Position numbers and translations under genes: made by a program. A stretch of DNA of 64,000 bases from Methanofollis tationis (GTDB lineage Archaea > Halobacteriota > Methanomicrobia > Methanomicrobiales > Methanofollaceae): positions 1,127,104 through 1,191,103 of the forward strand of contig NZ_JABXWR010000001.1 of NCBI RefSeq assembly GCF_013377755.1. The letters are read 5' to 3'. This document shows positions 50,124-59,304 of the stretch, piece by piece. Positions within the stretch are counted from its first letter, which is position 1. Each line of letters opens with the position of its first letter. The notes beneath the pieces are model-generated. The model searched no databases and was not told the origin of the DNA. It worked only from the letters and a program-made list of their open reading frames with translations.

Positions 50124-51242
50124 ATGGAACGCCTGCCGGTCACCGAGGGGAAGACAACATTTTTTGCACCGGTTCAGGACGAGGGAGCGGCATTCCCGCC
50201 GGGATCGGCCCCGATCTTCTACAACCGGAAGATGGAGGCGAACCGGGACGGGACGGTGCTCTTCCTCGCCGCCGTGCACCCTTCAGACTACCTCGACGCC
50301 ATGGGGGCGACCGGGGTGCGGGGGCTGCGGGTCGCCCACGAGACCGGGATCGCCGTGACGATCAACGACATCGATCCATCAGCCGCGGCCGAGATCCGGG
50401 CGAACGCCGAACGGATCGGCGGGGCGATCGAGGTGACCTGCCAGGACGCCAACGCCCTGATGAGCACCAGGCGCTTCGACGCCGTCGACCTCGACCCCTT
50501 CGGGACGCCCGCGCCCTTCGTGGACGCCTCCTGCCGGAGCGCAAAACGGTATCTCTTCGTCACGGCGACCGACACCGCCCCGCTCTGCGGCGCCCACTTA
50601 AAGGCCGGGATGCGCCGCTACTTCGCCCGCCCGATGAACACGGAGTACCACGGCGAGGTCGGGCTGCGCATCCTCCTCGGTTTCGTGGCGCGGGAGATGA
50701 TCAAGTACGACCGCGGCATCGAACCGCTCTTCTGCTTTGCCCACGAGCACTTTGTCCGCCTCCACCTCAGGACGCGCCCGCGGGTGAAGAACGCCGACCA
50801 GGCACTCGACCGGATCGGGTACGTGATGCAGTGCACCGGCTGCTTCTACCGCGAAGAAAGGACCGGCCTCCTGTCAGAGTCCGGCGTCTGCCCCTGCTGC
50901 GGCACGGCCCTGCGACCGATCGGCCCCCTCTGGCTCGGGGCGGTGAACGACCCCGATACCCTTCTGGCGATGGAGGCGCTGCTCCCGGAGATGACGCTCG
51001 GCACGGCGTCGTACCTGGGGCGGCTGCTGCCCGTCCTCAGGGACGAACTCCCCACCTCGACCTTCTACGACTACCACCGGATCGCAAAGACGCTCAGGGC
51101 CTCGCCGCCGGCGATCGATATCGTGCTGGAGCGCCTCCGCTGCGGCGGCTACCTGGCGACGCGGACGCATTACGAGGGCACCGGGATCAGGACCGACGCC
51201 CCGCTCGCGGCGATCGAGGCGGCGATCACCGATCCCGCTTGA
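50124..51242 (+). CDS. trm1: tRNA (guanine26-N2)-dimethyltransferase Trm1
   Basis: The protein begins ERLPVTEGKTTFFAPVQDEG and has PIFYNRKMEANRDGTVLFLA, DYLDAMGATGVRGLRVAHET (SAM site), FDAVDLDPFGTPAPFVDA (catalytic DPFG) and a zinc-ribbon insert with CTGCFYRE and CPCCG. It dimethylates G26 of tRNAs. I prefer ATG 50124; a TATA-like TATTAAGG about 30 bases before would give a short or leaderless transcript. ATG 50085 is also in frame. Confidence 0.93.
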   Translation: MERLPVTEGKTTFFAPVQDEGAAFPPGSAPIFYNRKMEANRDGTVLFLAAVHPSDYLDAMGATGVRGLRVAHETGIAVTINDIDPSAAAEIRANAERIGGAIEVTCQDANALMSTRRFDAVDLDPFGTPAPFVDASCRSAKRYLFVTATDTAPLCGAHLKAGMRRYFARPMNTEYHGEVGLRILLGFVAREMIKYDRGIEPLFCFAHEHFVRLHLRTRPRVKNADQALDRIGYVMQCTGCFYREERTGLLSESGVCPCCGTALRPIGPLWLGAVNDPDTLLAMEALLPEMTLGTASYLGRLLPVLRDELPTSTFYDYHRIAKTLRASPPAIDIVLERLRCGGYLATRTHYEGTGIRTDAPLAAIEAAITDPA

Positions 51243-51687
51243 ACTGCCGTGTCTTTAAAAAAGCCTCGAACTCTGTTTTGAACGAGGGGGAGCACTCCAG
51301 GTACTCGACCAGGCCCTTAACCTGCTCGATCGTCTCGTTGTGGAGCTCGTGCTCCATAAAACATGCGTCCTCCCCGGCGACCCGGTCAGAAACGCCGATC
51401 AGGGAGAGAAAACCCTTGAGAGTCTCGTGCCTGAAGGCGATCACCTCGGCGATCGACCGGCCCTCGGGCGTGAGGGTCACGCCCTCGTACCGGCGGTAGG
51501 TGACCAGCCCCATCTGCCCGAGTTTCTGGAACATCTCGACAACGCTGGAAGGGGAGACCGAGAGTTCCTTTGCCACATCAGAGGTCCGGGCATACCCCTT
51601 CTCCCGCGCCACGCAGAGGATCGCCTCCAGGTAGTCCTCGATCTTCCTGCTCAGCGGCCCGCGGCCGCAGCATCTTCCCGGTGCCAT
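51226..51687 (-). CDS. DtxR/MntR family metal-dependent regulator
   Basis: A 153-residue protein from ATG 51687. SRKIEDYLEAILCVAREKGY and ARTSDVAKELSVSPSSVVEM form the winged helix, and the dimerisation/metal domain has RHETLKGFLSLIGVS and CFMEHELHNETIEQVKGLVE, with Cys/Glu/His metal ligands. It ends the feo operon and should repress it when Fe(II) is plentiful. An upstream extension of the frame is Arg/Pro-rich and unlikely. N-terminal CC in GRCCGRG is unusual. Confidence 0.9.
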   Translation of the reverse strand: MAPGRCCGRGPLSRKIEDYLEAILCVAREKGYARTSDVAKELSVSPSSVVEMFQKLGQMGLVTYRRYEGVTLTPEGRSIAEVIAFRHETLKGFLSLIGVSDRVAGEDACFMEHELHNETIEQVKGLVEYLECSPSFKTEFEAFLKTRQFKRDR

Positions 51688-51776
51688 CGCTCTCCCGCGG
51701 CGGTGCCTGAACGGCCCGCCAATCGCATCACTGTTGCACCGCCTGCCGCATAAATGATCAGGGTCGGAACGGTCCC

Positions 51777-52232
51777 TCATGTCGCCTCCTCCCTCAGGAG
51801 GAAGAAGGCGATCGCCAGCATGAGGGGGAGGAGGAGAACGGCCGGCGTGTACGGCGGGGCAAACCCGCCGATAAACCCGGCAAACGAGTTGAAGAAGGCC
51901 CCGGACTCCTCCCCGGCGGGAATGGAGGTGCAGATCATCCCGAAGATATCACAGCCGGCAACGAGGCCGACCATGACCGCCCCAAGGAGGGCGCGCGCCC
52001 GCCATTCGAGACCTGCGCCCCGGAGACCGCCCCCGATCAGGAGGAGGCCGCCGCAGGCGACGACCGCCCCGCCCCATGCCCAGCGGAAGAAATCGTCCCC
52101 GGCGATCTCGATGAGACCGACCTCGAACGGGCCGCTCCCCCCGATCCAGACCAGGATATCTGCAAGCCCGAGCAGGAGGGCAGCGGCCCCGGCGACGACC
52201 GAAACGGCGCGGAGCGCCATCTTTCCGCTCAT
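51777..52232 (-). CDS. Four-helix membrane protein in feo operon
   Basis: A 151-residue protein from ATG 52232, one base after the feoB membrane gene stop. Four hydrophobic segments are visible (AVSVVAGAAALLLGLADILV, WGGAVVACGGLLLIGGGL, LLGAVMVGLVAGCDIFGMIC, LLLPLMLAIAFFLL). Acidic residues (EVGLIEIAGDD) lie in a loop. No family is recognised. The position suggests an accessory subunit of the iron transporter. Confidence 0.7.
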   Translation of the reverse strand: MSGKMALRAVSVVAGAAALLLGLADILVWIGGSGPFEVGLIEIAGDDFFRWAWGGAVVACGGLLLIGGGLRGAGLEWRARALLGAVMVGLVAGCDIFGMICTSIPAGEESGAFFNSFAGFIGGFAPPYTPAVLLLPLMLAIAFFLLREEAT

Positions 52233-52233
52233 C

Positions 52234-53451
52234 TCAGGCCACCCCCAGCAGCATGCCGGCAAGATGGATCAGCCCGCCGTAGAGGAAGACCACGGTCATC
52301 AGGGCAAGCATCGCCCCGCCGAGGAACTTCCATCCCTCTTTGAGCAGCATCACGAAGGTCGCCACGCACGGGAAGTAGATCGAGACCAGGATCACCGAGG
52401 CGAACATCTGGTACGCCGTCATCGGGATCGTGGAGAGCTGGGCGACAGCGAGGTCCTTTCTCAGGAAGGCGGCGAGCAGCGGACCGACGGTCTCGGGAGG
52501 CACCCCGAACCAGAGGACAAAGACCGGTGCAAGGGCGCTGCTCAGCCAGCCGATCACGCCGAGAAGGTAGAGGACGTTGACGAGCAGGACGCCGAGGAGC
52601 ACGAAAGGAATGGCCTCGCGCAGGAAGCCCATCGTCCTGATCTTCATTTTACGGGAGACATTCTCGAACATCGGCCGGCGGTACGGCGGGACATCGATGA
52701 GGATCTCGGGGTTCTCGCCCGGGAGGAGCCGGTTGAAGATGAACCCGAAGAGGGCGAAGCCGACGAGCAGGGTGAGGATCACCAGACCGACGGATTCGGG
52801 GATCACCGCGAGCATGATCCCGAGCTGCGCCCCGCAGGGGATGAAGATCGCAATCAGCGTCATCATCATGAACCGCTGTTTGTCTGTCTCCAGGATCCGC
52901 GTCGCCGTGATCGCCGGGACATTGCACCCGAGCCCCAGGATCATCGGGACGACCGCATAGCCGTGGAGGCCGATCCGGTGGAGGAGGGTGTCGGCCAGGA
53001 CGGCAAGCCGCGGGAGGTAGCCCGAGTCCTCCAGCACCGTCATGGTGAGGTAGAAGATGAAGACTGCCGGAAGGACGACGCCGATGGAGACGAAGAGCCC
53101 GGAGGTCAGGACGCCGAACGCCTCGAAACAGTTCTCGGCCGCCGGGTCCCCGACAAAGAGGAAGTAGAGGATGCTCTGCGGGTCTGGCCAGACGCTCTGG
53201 AGCCAGGGGAGCCAGTGGGCATCGAAGAGTTTGACCATGAAGCCGTCGGTGACCAGGTCGCCGGCAAAAGAGGAAAATATGCTCCAGAACGCATAGAGCA
53301 CCGCAAAAGCGACTGGGATCCCGGTCAGCGGACTGATCGTGAGGTCACCGAGGGCGTCGGAGAGCGTCCTCCTGAACACGCCGGTCCTGACGGTCCGGCC
53401 GGCGATGGCATCGGCAAGGCTCCAGCGCTCGTCCATGGACAGTGCGGTCAT
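52234..53451 (-). CDS. feoB: Ferrous iron transporter FeoB, membrane-domain protein
   Basis: The gene encodes only the Gate/membrane half of FeoB. LTISPLTGIPVAFAVLYAFW begins the first membrane segment, YLPRLAVLADTLLHRIGLHG and VVPMILGLGCNVPAITATRI contain the conserved Gate Cys, and FREAIPFVLLGVLLVNVLYL-like and CVATFVMLLKEGWKF segments follow. There is no GTPase domain; it is supplied by the upstream gene, whose stop overlaps this ATG (ATGA). 405 residues. Confidence 0.92.
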   Translation of the reverse strand: MTALSMDERWSLADAIAGRTVRTGVFRRTLSDALGDLTISPLTGIPVAFAVLYAFWSIFSSFAGDLVTDGFMVKLFDAHWLPWLQSVWPDPQSILYFLFVGDPAAENCFEAFGVLTSGLFVSIGVVLPAVFIFYLTMTVLEDSGYLPRLAVLADTLLHRIGLHGYAVVPMILGLGCNVPAITATRILETDKQRFMMMTLIAIFIPCGAQLGIMLAVIPESVGLVILTLLVGFALFGFIFNRLLPGENPEILIDVPPYRRPMFENVSRKMKIRTMGFLREAIPFVLLGVLLVNVLYLLGVIGWLSSALAPVFVLWFGVPPETVGPLLAAFLRKDLAVAQLSTIPMTAYQMFASVILVSIYFPCVATFVMLLKEGWKFLGGAMLALMTVVFLYGGLIHLAGMLLGVA

Positions 53452-54089
53452 CGGCACCTCCCGCACCCGGCGCAGCCCGGGAGGTTTGCCGGCGGCTCGG
53501 GGGTTTTTCCGGCAACACGGTCCCGGACAGCCGGAAGATCGGCGACCTGCGCCTTATGCAGGATGCCGACGAGATCACGGGTTCCCTCGCCGGTCGTCGC
53601 CGCGGTGGAGACGACCGGGACGCCCAGGAGGTGCTGGAGCGCCGCCGTGTCGACCATGATCCCTTTTGCGCGGGCGGCGTCGATCATGTTGACCGCCACG
53701 ACGGTCCGCATGCCGCGTTCGAGCACCTGGAGGAGGAGATAGAGGCCCCGTTCGATCCGGGTGGCATCGAGGACGACGAGTGCAACGGCGTCGGGATATT
53801 CCCCGACGATGCGGGCCGCCACCTCCTCGGCGGCGTCGCGCGGCTCCAGCGAGTAGGCGCCGGGGACGTCGATCACCTCCCGGGCCTGGTGGTCCGCAAC
53901 GAGGCTGCCGCGCGTGACGTCGACGGTGGTGCCGGGGTAGTTCGAGACGGTGGCGCTGCCCCCGGTGAGGCGGTTGAAGAGGGCGCTCTTTCCCACGTTC
54001 GGGTTGCCGATGAGAAGGAGCGTCCGCTCCCCCTCTGGCACCTCAACACCCAAACGGGGGCGGGAGAAGAGACGATCGCGCAGACTCAT
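53448..54089 (-). CDS. FeoB GTPase-domain protein (split FeoB)
   Basis: A 213-residue stand-alone G domain: LLIGNPNVGKSALFNRLTGG (G1), YPGTTVDVTRG (G2), DVPGAYSL (G3), NMIDAARAKG (G4, NMID) and STAATTGEG (G5). A short helical tail ends in GCAGCGRCR, a CxxCxxC-like motif. Together with the next gene it reconstitutes FeoB. Both junctions are ATGA overlaps, so stoichiometric co-translation is likely. The split is genuine, not a frameshift, because each part has its own start, stop and overlap. Confidence 0.9.
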   Translation of the reverse strand: MSLRDRLFSRPRLGVEVPEGERTLLLIGNPNVGKSALFNRLTGGSATVSNYPGTTVDVTRGSLVADHQAREVIDVPGAYSLEPRDAAEEVAARIVGEYPDAVALVVLDATRIERGLYLLLQVLERGMRTVVAVNMIDAARAKGIMVDTAALQHLLGVPVVSTAATTGEGTRDLVGILHKAQVADLPAVRDRVAGKTPEPPANLPGCAGCGRCR

Positions 54090-54319
54090 CGGTCTCCCTC
54101 CCTGATATCGACGAAGACGCCTGCAGCAAGGTCGCACCCCATCGCCACCTCGACATCGCCTGCGATCACGACGACCGGCCCTTTGATCGGCTGGCGCGTG
54201 ATCATCTTCACGGTTTTACCGGTCCTGATGCCGAGGGAGTTCAGTTCCCGGCGGAAACCGCGGATATCAACGATTATTCCGGTTTCCCCGTATTCAAGAT
54301 CATTAATTGCTTTTTTCAT
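54086..54319 (-). CDS. feoA: FeoA domain protein 2
   Basis: A 77-residue SH3-like FeoA protein: GETGIIVDIRGFRRELNSLG, IRTGKTVKMITRQPIKGPVV and VAMGCDLAAGVFV. It probably binds the FeoB cytosolic part. It overlaps the FeoB GTPase gene (ATGA) and feoA1 by 17 bases. Confidence 0.88.
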   Translation of the reverse strand: MKKAINDLEYGETGIIVDIRGFRRELNSLGIRTGKTVKMITRQPIKGPVVVIAGDVEVAMGCDLAAGVFVDIREGDR

Positions 54320-54539
54320 CAATATTCCTCTCAACAGTGATGTGTGCGGCCATACCGCGGCCGAGGGCGAGGGTGCCGCCGTCGACGGCCAGGACGATCG
54401 GACCACAGGCGGCCGATACGACCGTGCAGATCTGTCCCGGGGCGATCCCCCGCAGGGCGAGGCGGTTCCTGAACCGCTCGCAGCCCATGACGGCAACGAC
54501 CCGCACCGTTTCACCGATACCACATTCTGTCAGTTGCAT
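54303..54539 (-). CDS. feoA: FeoA domain protein 1
   Basis: A 78-residue FeoA protein starting at ATG 54539: MQLTECGIGETVRVVAVMGC, RFRNRLALRGIAPGQICTVV, and GRGMAAHITVERN at the end. It is the first gene of the iron operon. An upstream in-frame extension to 54677 is unlikely because it breaks family length. Two FeoA proteins in tandem are common in archaea. Confidence 0.88.
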   Translation of the reverse strand: MQLTECGIGETVRVVAVMGCERFRNRLALRGIAPGQICTVVSAACGPIVLAVDGGTLALGRGMAAHITVERNIDEKSN

Positions 54540-55703
54540 GCTCTGGTCAGGGAATAGGTGGCCTCTTCGGCCCGGATAAAGCGGAGCCGAAAGGTATGAG
54601 GGGACCGCTCGGCCGACCGAAAAAAATTCGGAAATTTTGATGTTTCCGAACGGTGCGCGCGAAGCATGGGCGCACATCAGGGGTGGAGCAGAAAACAGGC
54701 TCTTCGCTCGTTTGTGTGGGTCGCCATGACGTCTTCATCTGACGCCCCTCAGGCGACCCGGGGAATCATGCGCGAAAGACCGCGATTTTTAGAGGCGGGG
54801 AGTGTTTCTGGGACGAAAAGCAGGTGATCGGCGTGCCGGTTTCGGGGGGCCAGCTGCCCCATAGACCTGCGATTGGGGGGAGAGATGGGAGTGGCCATTC
54901 AGGCTCCTGTGCTGCCTTCCCCGGTCTAATCGTGTGCGGGGGTCAGGGGGGTGAAACCCCCGGCAGGCAGTATGGGGAAGGCGGGGGATCCGCACTCCCT
55001 CCCTGCGATTACAGGAGAGAGATCAAACCCGGCACGAGGGTTTACCATGAAAAACATTTCATGGGGTATGCTTGAGTCGCCTTCCCGGACTCATGCCCGA
55101 TTCAACAGCGCCAAAAAAACAGGATATCGTGAGCCGGCGGCAGTGCGTGGAGTTGTTTGCCGGCCCGTCCGAAGAACTATCGAGAGAGGTGGAAATTGTG
55201 TGGTACGTGTCGTTTTCCAGGGAAAAACGGGAGCATATCCTCCTAGCAGATCACCTTTTCCTGCACTTTTTCGGTTCCCGTGCGACACTCCGGGACTGCT
55301 GCTGCATCCGGGATCAGTCCGAGGAGCCGGGCCAGTTTTTCCGGATTGCCCGCACCTCTGATCGTCGATCTCGTGCTCATCCCATCACCCCTGTGCCAGG
55401 GGAAGCAGCAAGCCAGATTTTTTCTCCTTCCGTCCTCTCCCCGACGGTCCGATCGTCGAGGACGGCCGCGACGGCATATGCCAACCCGGCCCGGTGCAGG
55501 TGTTCTCCTGTTCTCATGTGAACAGATACATCCTGGCGTTTCGGCAGGGTTGAACCCTTCCCGAAGATTGTTGGAGGGGTTTGGCATGCCCGAAAAAGAT
55601 GCGGGTGAACGCCGATCTCCAGCGCACCCGCGCACCAACGCCGGGCCGATCCGCCACCCCTCCTGCCAGACTTTTCCAGCGATCCAGAACCGTATTTCGT
55701 CCT
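54540..55703. other. Gene-free region with inverted repeats
   Basis: No open frame here has family-like content; the longest are Arg/Ser/Pro-rich and overlap on both strands. The stretch contains a TTCGGAAA/TTTCCGAA hairpin (54628-54651) near the feo promoter and a dispersed palindromic repeat at 54912-54970. The promoter for feoA1 should lie in the first 60 bases. The remainder may hold decayed genes that I cannot recognise. Confidence 0.5.
54912..54970 (+). repeat. Dispersed palindromic GC-rich repeat, copy 4
   Basis: CTGCCTTCCCCGGTCTAATC at the start, a central palindrome GGGGGGTGAAACCCCC, and GGCAGGCAG at the end. The unit is nearly the exact reverse complement of 27197-27254, including the CTGCC/GGCAG borders. 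Confidence 0.7.
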
Positions 55704-56507
55704 CTACGCGGTCGCCAGCAGCACAACGGCCATCAGTGCCATCCCTGCGATCAGGCCGTAGATCGCACAGTGCGTCTCCCCGTACTCCCGGGCCGCAGGG
55801 AGGAGTTCGTCCAGGGCGACAAAGACCATGATCCCGGAAACACCGGCGAACAGCAGGCCCAGAAGACCCGCCGAAAAGAAGGGAAGGAGGATGAAAAAGG
55901 CGATCAGGGCGCCTGCAGGTTCGGCAAGCCCCGAGAGGAGAGCATAGAGAAACGCCCTGGCTCTGCTCCCGGTGGCGCAGTAGACAGGCACGGATACGGC
56001 GATGCCCTCAGGGATATTGTGGATGGCGATGGCCGCGGCGATCGAGAGGCCGATCCGCAGATCCGCCGTGGCGGCGTAGAAGGTCGCCATCCCCTCAGGG
56101 ACGTTGTGGATGGCGATGGCAAGTGCGGTGAATAAGCCGGTGCGATAGAGGCCTGCGTCCGCCCCGCCCTCCGCCTCCTCTACCCGCCGCGCCTCGTGGG
56201 GGTTCTGGGGATAGGGAACAAGATGATCGATGAGGCCGATGAATGCAATCCCCCCGAAAAAAGCAAGCGTGACCGCCCATGGACCGGGCACACCGCCCCA
56301 TGAAGCGCCGACCGCCGCATGCGCCGCCGGCAGGAGTTCGGTGAAGGAGACATAGATCATCACCCCGGCGGAAAAACCGAGAGAAAAAGCGAGAAGGCGC
56401 GTACCTGTTTTTTTCGTGAAGAAGACCATCAGGCTGCCGATACCGGTCGAAAGCCCGGCGATGAGCGTCAGCCCGAAGGCGACGGCGACAGTATCAGGAT
56501 CGATCAT
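55704..56507 (-). CDS. ZIP family metal transporter
   Basis: A 267-residue, eight-helix transporter with the ZIP signature helices: ALAIAIHNVPEGMATFYAAT (TM4, HNxPEG) and AAAIAIHNIPEGIAVSVPVY (TM5), which form the binuclear metal site. It imports Zn, Fe or similar divalent ions, or exports to the cytosol in GufA-type members. It is a stand-alone gene near the feo operon. Confidence 0.94.
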   Translation of the reverse strand: MIDPDTVAVAFGLTLIAGLSTGIGSLMVFFTKKTGTRLLAFSLGFSAGVMIYVSFTELLPAAHAAVGASWGGVPGPWAVTLAFFGGIAFIGLIDHLVPYPQNPHEARRVEEAEGGADAGLYRTGLFTALAIAIHNVPEGMATFYAATADLRIGLSIAAAIAIHNIPEGIAVSVPVYCATGSRARAFLYALLSGLAEPAGALIAFFILLPFFSAGLLGLLFAGVSGIMVFVALDELLPAAREYGETHCAIYGLIAGMALMAVVLLATA

Positions 56508-56667
56508 ACCTTTTCCCGGCGGACATGCTCATGTATCTCTGCTCTGCTTTAATACTCACGGGGGCGTGCAAAAAAACGCGAACACCTGATCCTTCCGGCG
56601 CCGACGGCAGAGAAGGAAAGAGATGGGGAACACCCCCCATCACCTGAAAAATATCAACGACAGGAGT

Positions 56668-57780
56668 TCAGAACCGCGTGACGATCGTCACGATGTCCTG
56701 ATCTTTGAGTTTGTGCTGAAGCCCGACGCGCTGGGCGTCGTGCTTCACGGATTTACCCCAGATCTTTGCATACCTGAACTTGTCCACGAAGTCGCGGTGA
56801 AGCCGGCGGCAGACGTCCTCGATCGTCGAGTCTGAGCGGACGATCAGCGGCTCCTCCATGTCGGCCGGACCGCCGAGCGGCTTCATGTAGACGCGCATGA
56901 AGCCGAGGTGATTGTAGATCCCGTCCTTGAGCGCATCGACGTTGTAGCCCGAGTGCGCCGAGATCATATAGGGCGTCTCGCCGAACCGGTCGGTGAGCTC
57001 GCCCTCGATCTCGGCACGGGTCTTTGCATCGACGAGATCGACCTTGTTGATGGCGATGAAGGCCGGGATATAGACGCGGTTTCCGATCATGGCGTCGATG
57101 AAATCGTCCTGCGAGATATTGCCCCTGATCAGGACGTCGGCGTTCATGATCTTGTTCTCGGCGAGGATGGACCTGACCTCCTCGATGTCGAGAGCCTCGT
57201 CGCCGACATAGTTGAGCCTGATACCGCCGTTGCCGCTCTTTTTGATGGTGATGTCGGGTTTTGGCTTGTTGATCCTGATCCCGGCGTCATAGAGTTCCCT
57301 CATCAGGACATCGACATGCCGCCCGTTGTAGACGTCGCCGAGGATGAGGATGAGGTCGGCGCTCCGCACCACGGCGATGACTTCCTTACCGCGTCCCTTG
57401 CCCATGGCGGCGCCGGCGATGAGCCCGGGGATATCCAGGATCTGGATCTTTGCGCCCTTGTGCTCCAGGATCCCGGGTACGACGGTGAGGGTGGTGAAGG
57501 CATAGGCCGCCACCTCGCTCTCCTGCCCGGTGAGCTGGTTGAGGAGCGTGGACTTGCCGACCGACGGAAAACCGACGAGGACCACCGTCCCGTCGCCCGA
57601 CTTCTTGACCGAATACCCTTCCCCGGAGCCGGCGGACTTCATCGCCCGCTGTACGGCTTCGTCTCTGATCTTGGCGAGCTTGGCTTTCAGGCGTCCGATG
57701 TGCTTGGATGTGGCCTTGTTGTACACGGTGCGCTGGAGCTCGTCTTCGATCTCCTTGATCTCATCTTCAAGACCACTCAT
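56668..57780 (-). CDS. DRG-type Obg-family GTPase
   Basis: The 370-residue protein has the DRG N-terminal helix (EIKEIEDELQRTVYNKATSK), GTVVLVGFPSVGKSTLLNQL (G1), YAFTTLTVVPG (G2), ILDIPGLIAGAA (G3), INKVDL (G4) and a C-terminal TGS domain with VRSDSTIEDVCRRLHRDFVD. DRG proteins associate with translating ribosomes. Full length and well conserved. A minus-strand, single-gene unit. Confidence 0.95.
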   Translation of the reverse strand: MSGLEDEIKEIEDELQRTVYNKATSKHIGRLKAKLAKIRDEAVQRAMKSAGSGEGYSVKKSGDGTVVLVGFPSVGKSTLLNQLTGQESEVAAYAFTTLTVVPGILEHKGAKIQILDIPGLIAGAAMGKGRGKEVIAVVRSADLILILGDVYNGRHVDVLMRELYDAGIRINKPKPDITIKKSGNGGIRLNYVGDEALDIEEVRSILAENKIMNADVLIRGNISQDDFIDAMIGNRVYIPAFIAINKVDLVDAKTRAEIEGELTDRFGETPYMISAHSGYNVDALKDGIYNHLGFMRVYMKPLGGPADMEEPLIVRSDSTIEDVCRRLHRDFVDKFRYAKIWGKSVKHDAQRVGLQHKLKDQDIVTIVTRF

Positions 57781-57949
57781 TCCTCATAGATCTGTAAGCC
57801 TGACTACATAAGGATCGTGGATAGGGAACCGCATCCCGGTGCTGCGCGCCCTCGATCTCGATGGGGCGGGCAGCGCCTGATCGGGCTGCGCAGAGAGGAA
57901 TGGTTAAATACGTCCATATCCAATATTGTAGAGCACTCAGGTGCGCATT

Positions 57950-58024
57950 GCTGCTATAGTGTAGACCGGCCAATCATGCAGGACTCTCACTCCTGCGACT
58001 GGGGTTCGAATCCCCATAGCAGCA
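57950..58024 (+). tRNA. tRNA-Glu (CTC)
   Basis: GCTGCTA pairs with TAGCAGC and the discriminator is A. The anticodon stem CAGGA/TCCTG encloses CTCTCAC, giving CTC for GAG codons. The T arm is TGGGG-TTCGAAT-CCCCA. No intron. A TTAAATA sequence at 57904 can serve as its promoter box. Confidence 0.94.
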
Positions 58025-58125
58025 TCCGATTTTGAACTCAATTCACCCAATCGCATCTGTTCAGGTTTCTTTTCTGTCGTAAAGCAATTCCCGTTGGCTC
58101 CAGCCCCCAGCGTGGAACAGCGCCA

Positions 58126-59085
58126 TTATCCCCAGCCAAGGCCATACGCCAGCACGACGACCAGCACCGCCATGATACCGTTCCGGAGCGTCATTGAGAT
58201 CAGCATGATCTCTGTTCCAGTCCACATACCGAATATCGCCACATAGGATGATCCGAGCCAGCGGATGCTCCGGGTCACGCTGGTGAGAATGTTGCCGACG
58301 AGCAGGGTAAGAACGATCTCCTGCCAGGTCATGTCCCCTGTAGCGAGCAGGGCAGACGCGACGCTTGCACCTGCAACAAAACTACCGAACTGAGCAGCGA
58401 TAATGGCAAAGCCTTCTGGGGGGACCGGGAAGAAACCGCCTGCCCCCTGCATCATCTCAGCAAGACGTTCGAATGTACCTGCGTTGATGAGAAAGGCGAC
58501 GATGACGATAGTGGGGACGGTGACTTTGAGCAGGCGTATCAGGGTTTTCCAGGAAGAGGCACCTGCCTCCCGCAGAGCGTCACGGAACGAACCAGCAACC
58601 GGCTCCTCCACAGACCGGATCTGAACGGGTGGAGGGGGTGTGAGGACGACCCGCCCGGCGACCATGATGACCGCGGTCTTTGCAAGCCCTACCAGCATCA
58701 GCAGACCGAAATAGATGAGACCAGGGATACCGAGAAGCGGGATGTAGACCGGGATGAGGTAGCGCCAGTGCATAACGACCGTCGGAAACGAATTCATGAC
58801 GGCAGCGAGGACAAGTTCGCGTCTCGTGATAATATCCTTCGTAGGGTAATCCACCAGCATGGCATTGGCGGCAGGAGGCGAGACAAAGGCCATAAGAAAA
58901 CGGGTGCCGCATTCCTCATGGAGGCAGGCGAATGTGGTTAGCGGACGGGAGAGAACTGCAATCCTCCCGGCAACCTTCAGGGCGACGAGCACCTCGGCGA
59001 GAAAGACGCCGACGACCATCATCGGGACCATCTCGCCGAGCAGATCGACTGCCAGCGTCACCGCCTGAATGATACTGTCGTACAT
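58126..59085 (-). CDS. Nucleoside recognition (Gate) domain membrane protein
   Basis: A 319-residue, eight- to nine-helix protein. The first Gate domain has ALKVAGRIAVLSRPLTTFAC and GTRFLMAFVSPPAANAMLVD; the second has FAIIAAQFGSFVAGASVASA and LVGNILTSVTRSIRWLGSSY. Such proteins resemble spore-maturation and concentrative-transporter gates; substrate unknown. AT-rich promoter sequence precedes it, shared with the divergent flavin reductase-like gene. Confidence 0.85.
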   Translation of the reverse strand: MYDSIIQAVTLAVDLLGEMVPMMVVGVFLAEVLVALKVAGRIAVLSRPLTTFACLHEECGTRFLMAFVSPPAANAMLVDYPTKDIITRRELVLAAVMNSFPTVVMHWRYLIPVYIPLLGIPGLIYFGLLMLVGLAKTAVIMVAGRVVLTPPPPVQIRSVEEPVAGSFRDALREAGASSWKTLIRLLKVTVPTIVIVAFLINAGTFERLAEMMQGAGGFFPVPPEGFAIIAAQFGSFVAGASVASALLATGDMTWQEIVLTLLVGNILTSVTRSIRWLGSSYVAIFGMWTGTEIMLISMTLRNGIMAVLVVVLAYGLGWG

Positions 59086-59304
59086 GGCTCTTCAAAACGC
59101 TGTCGCGCGGGGGAGATGTGATAACCATATACCTGAAAGGCATTCAATGCTTGTTTCAGGCAATAAAAATTACACAAAGTAAGAATTAATTTGAGTAATT
59201 GTAATAATCAGCCGGGGACGCCCGCGAGCATCCAGGAGGCATGCGCACACAAAATATTATTTTCGAATGAAAAGGTAATAATACCGTAAAAAATAGTATA
59301 AATC

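Noticed and set aside
53448-53451. Possible frameshift fusing the two halves of FeoB
   Set aside because: Each half has its own start and stop, and the ATGA overlap matches the other junctions in the operon, so a real gene split is more likely than an error.
51754-53742. 662-residue open frame on the plus strand
   Set aside because: A shadow of the feoB membrane gene and its downstream partner; it is dominated by charged low-complexity residues typical of antisense GC-rich frames.
55072-55638. Overlapping 130-150-residue frames on both strands
   Set aside because: Ser/Arg/Pro-rich, no recognisable motif, no ribosome site or promoter. Treated as non-coding.
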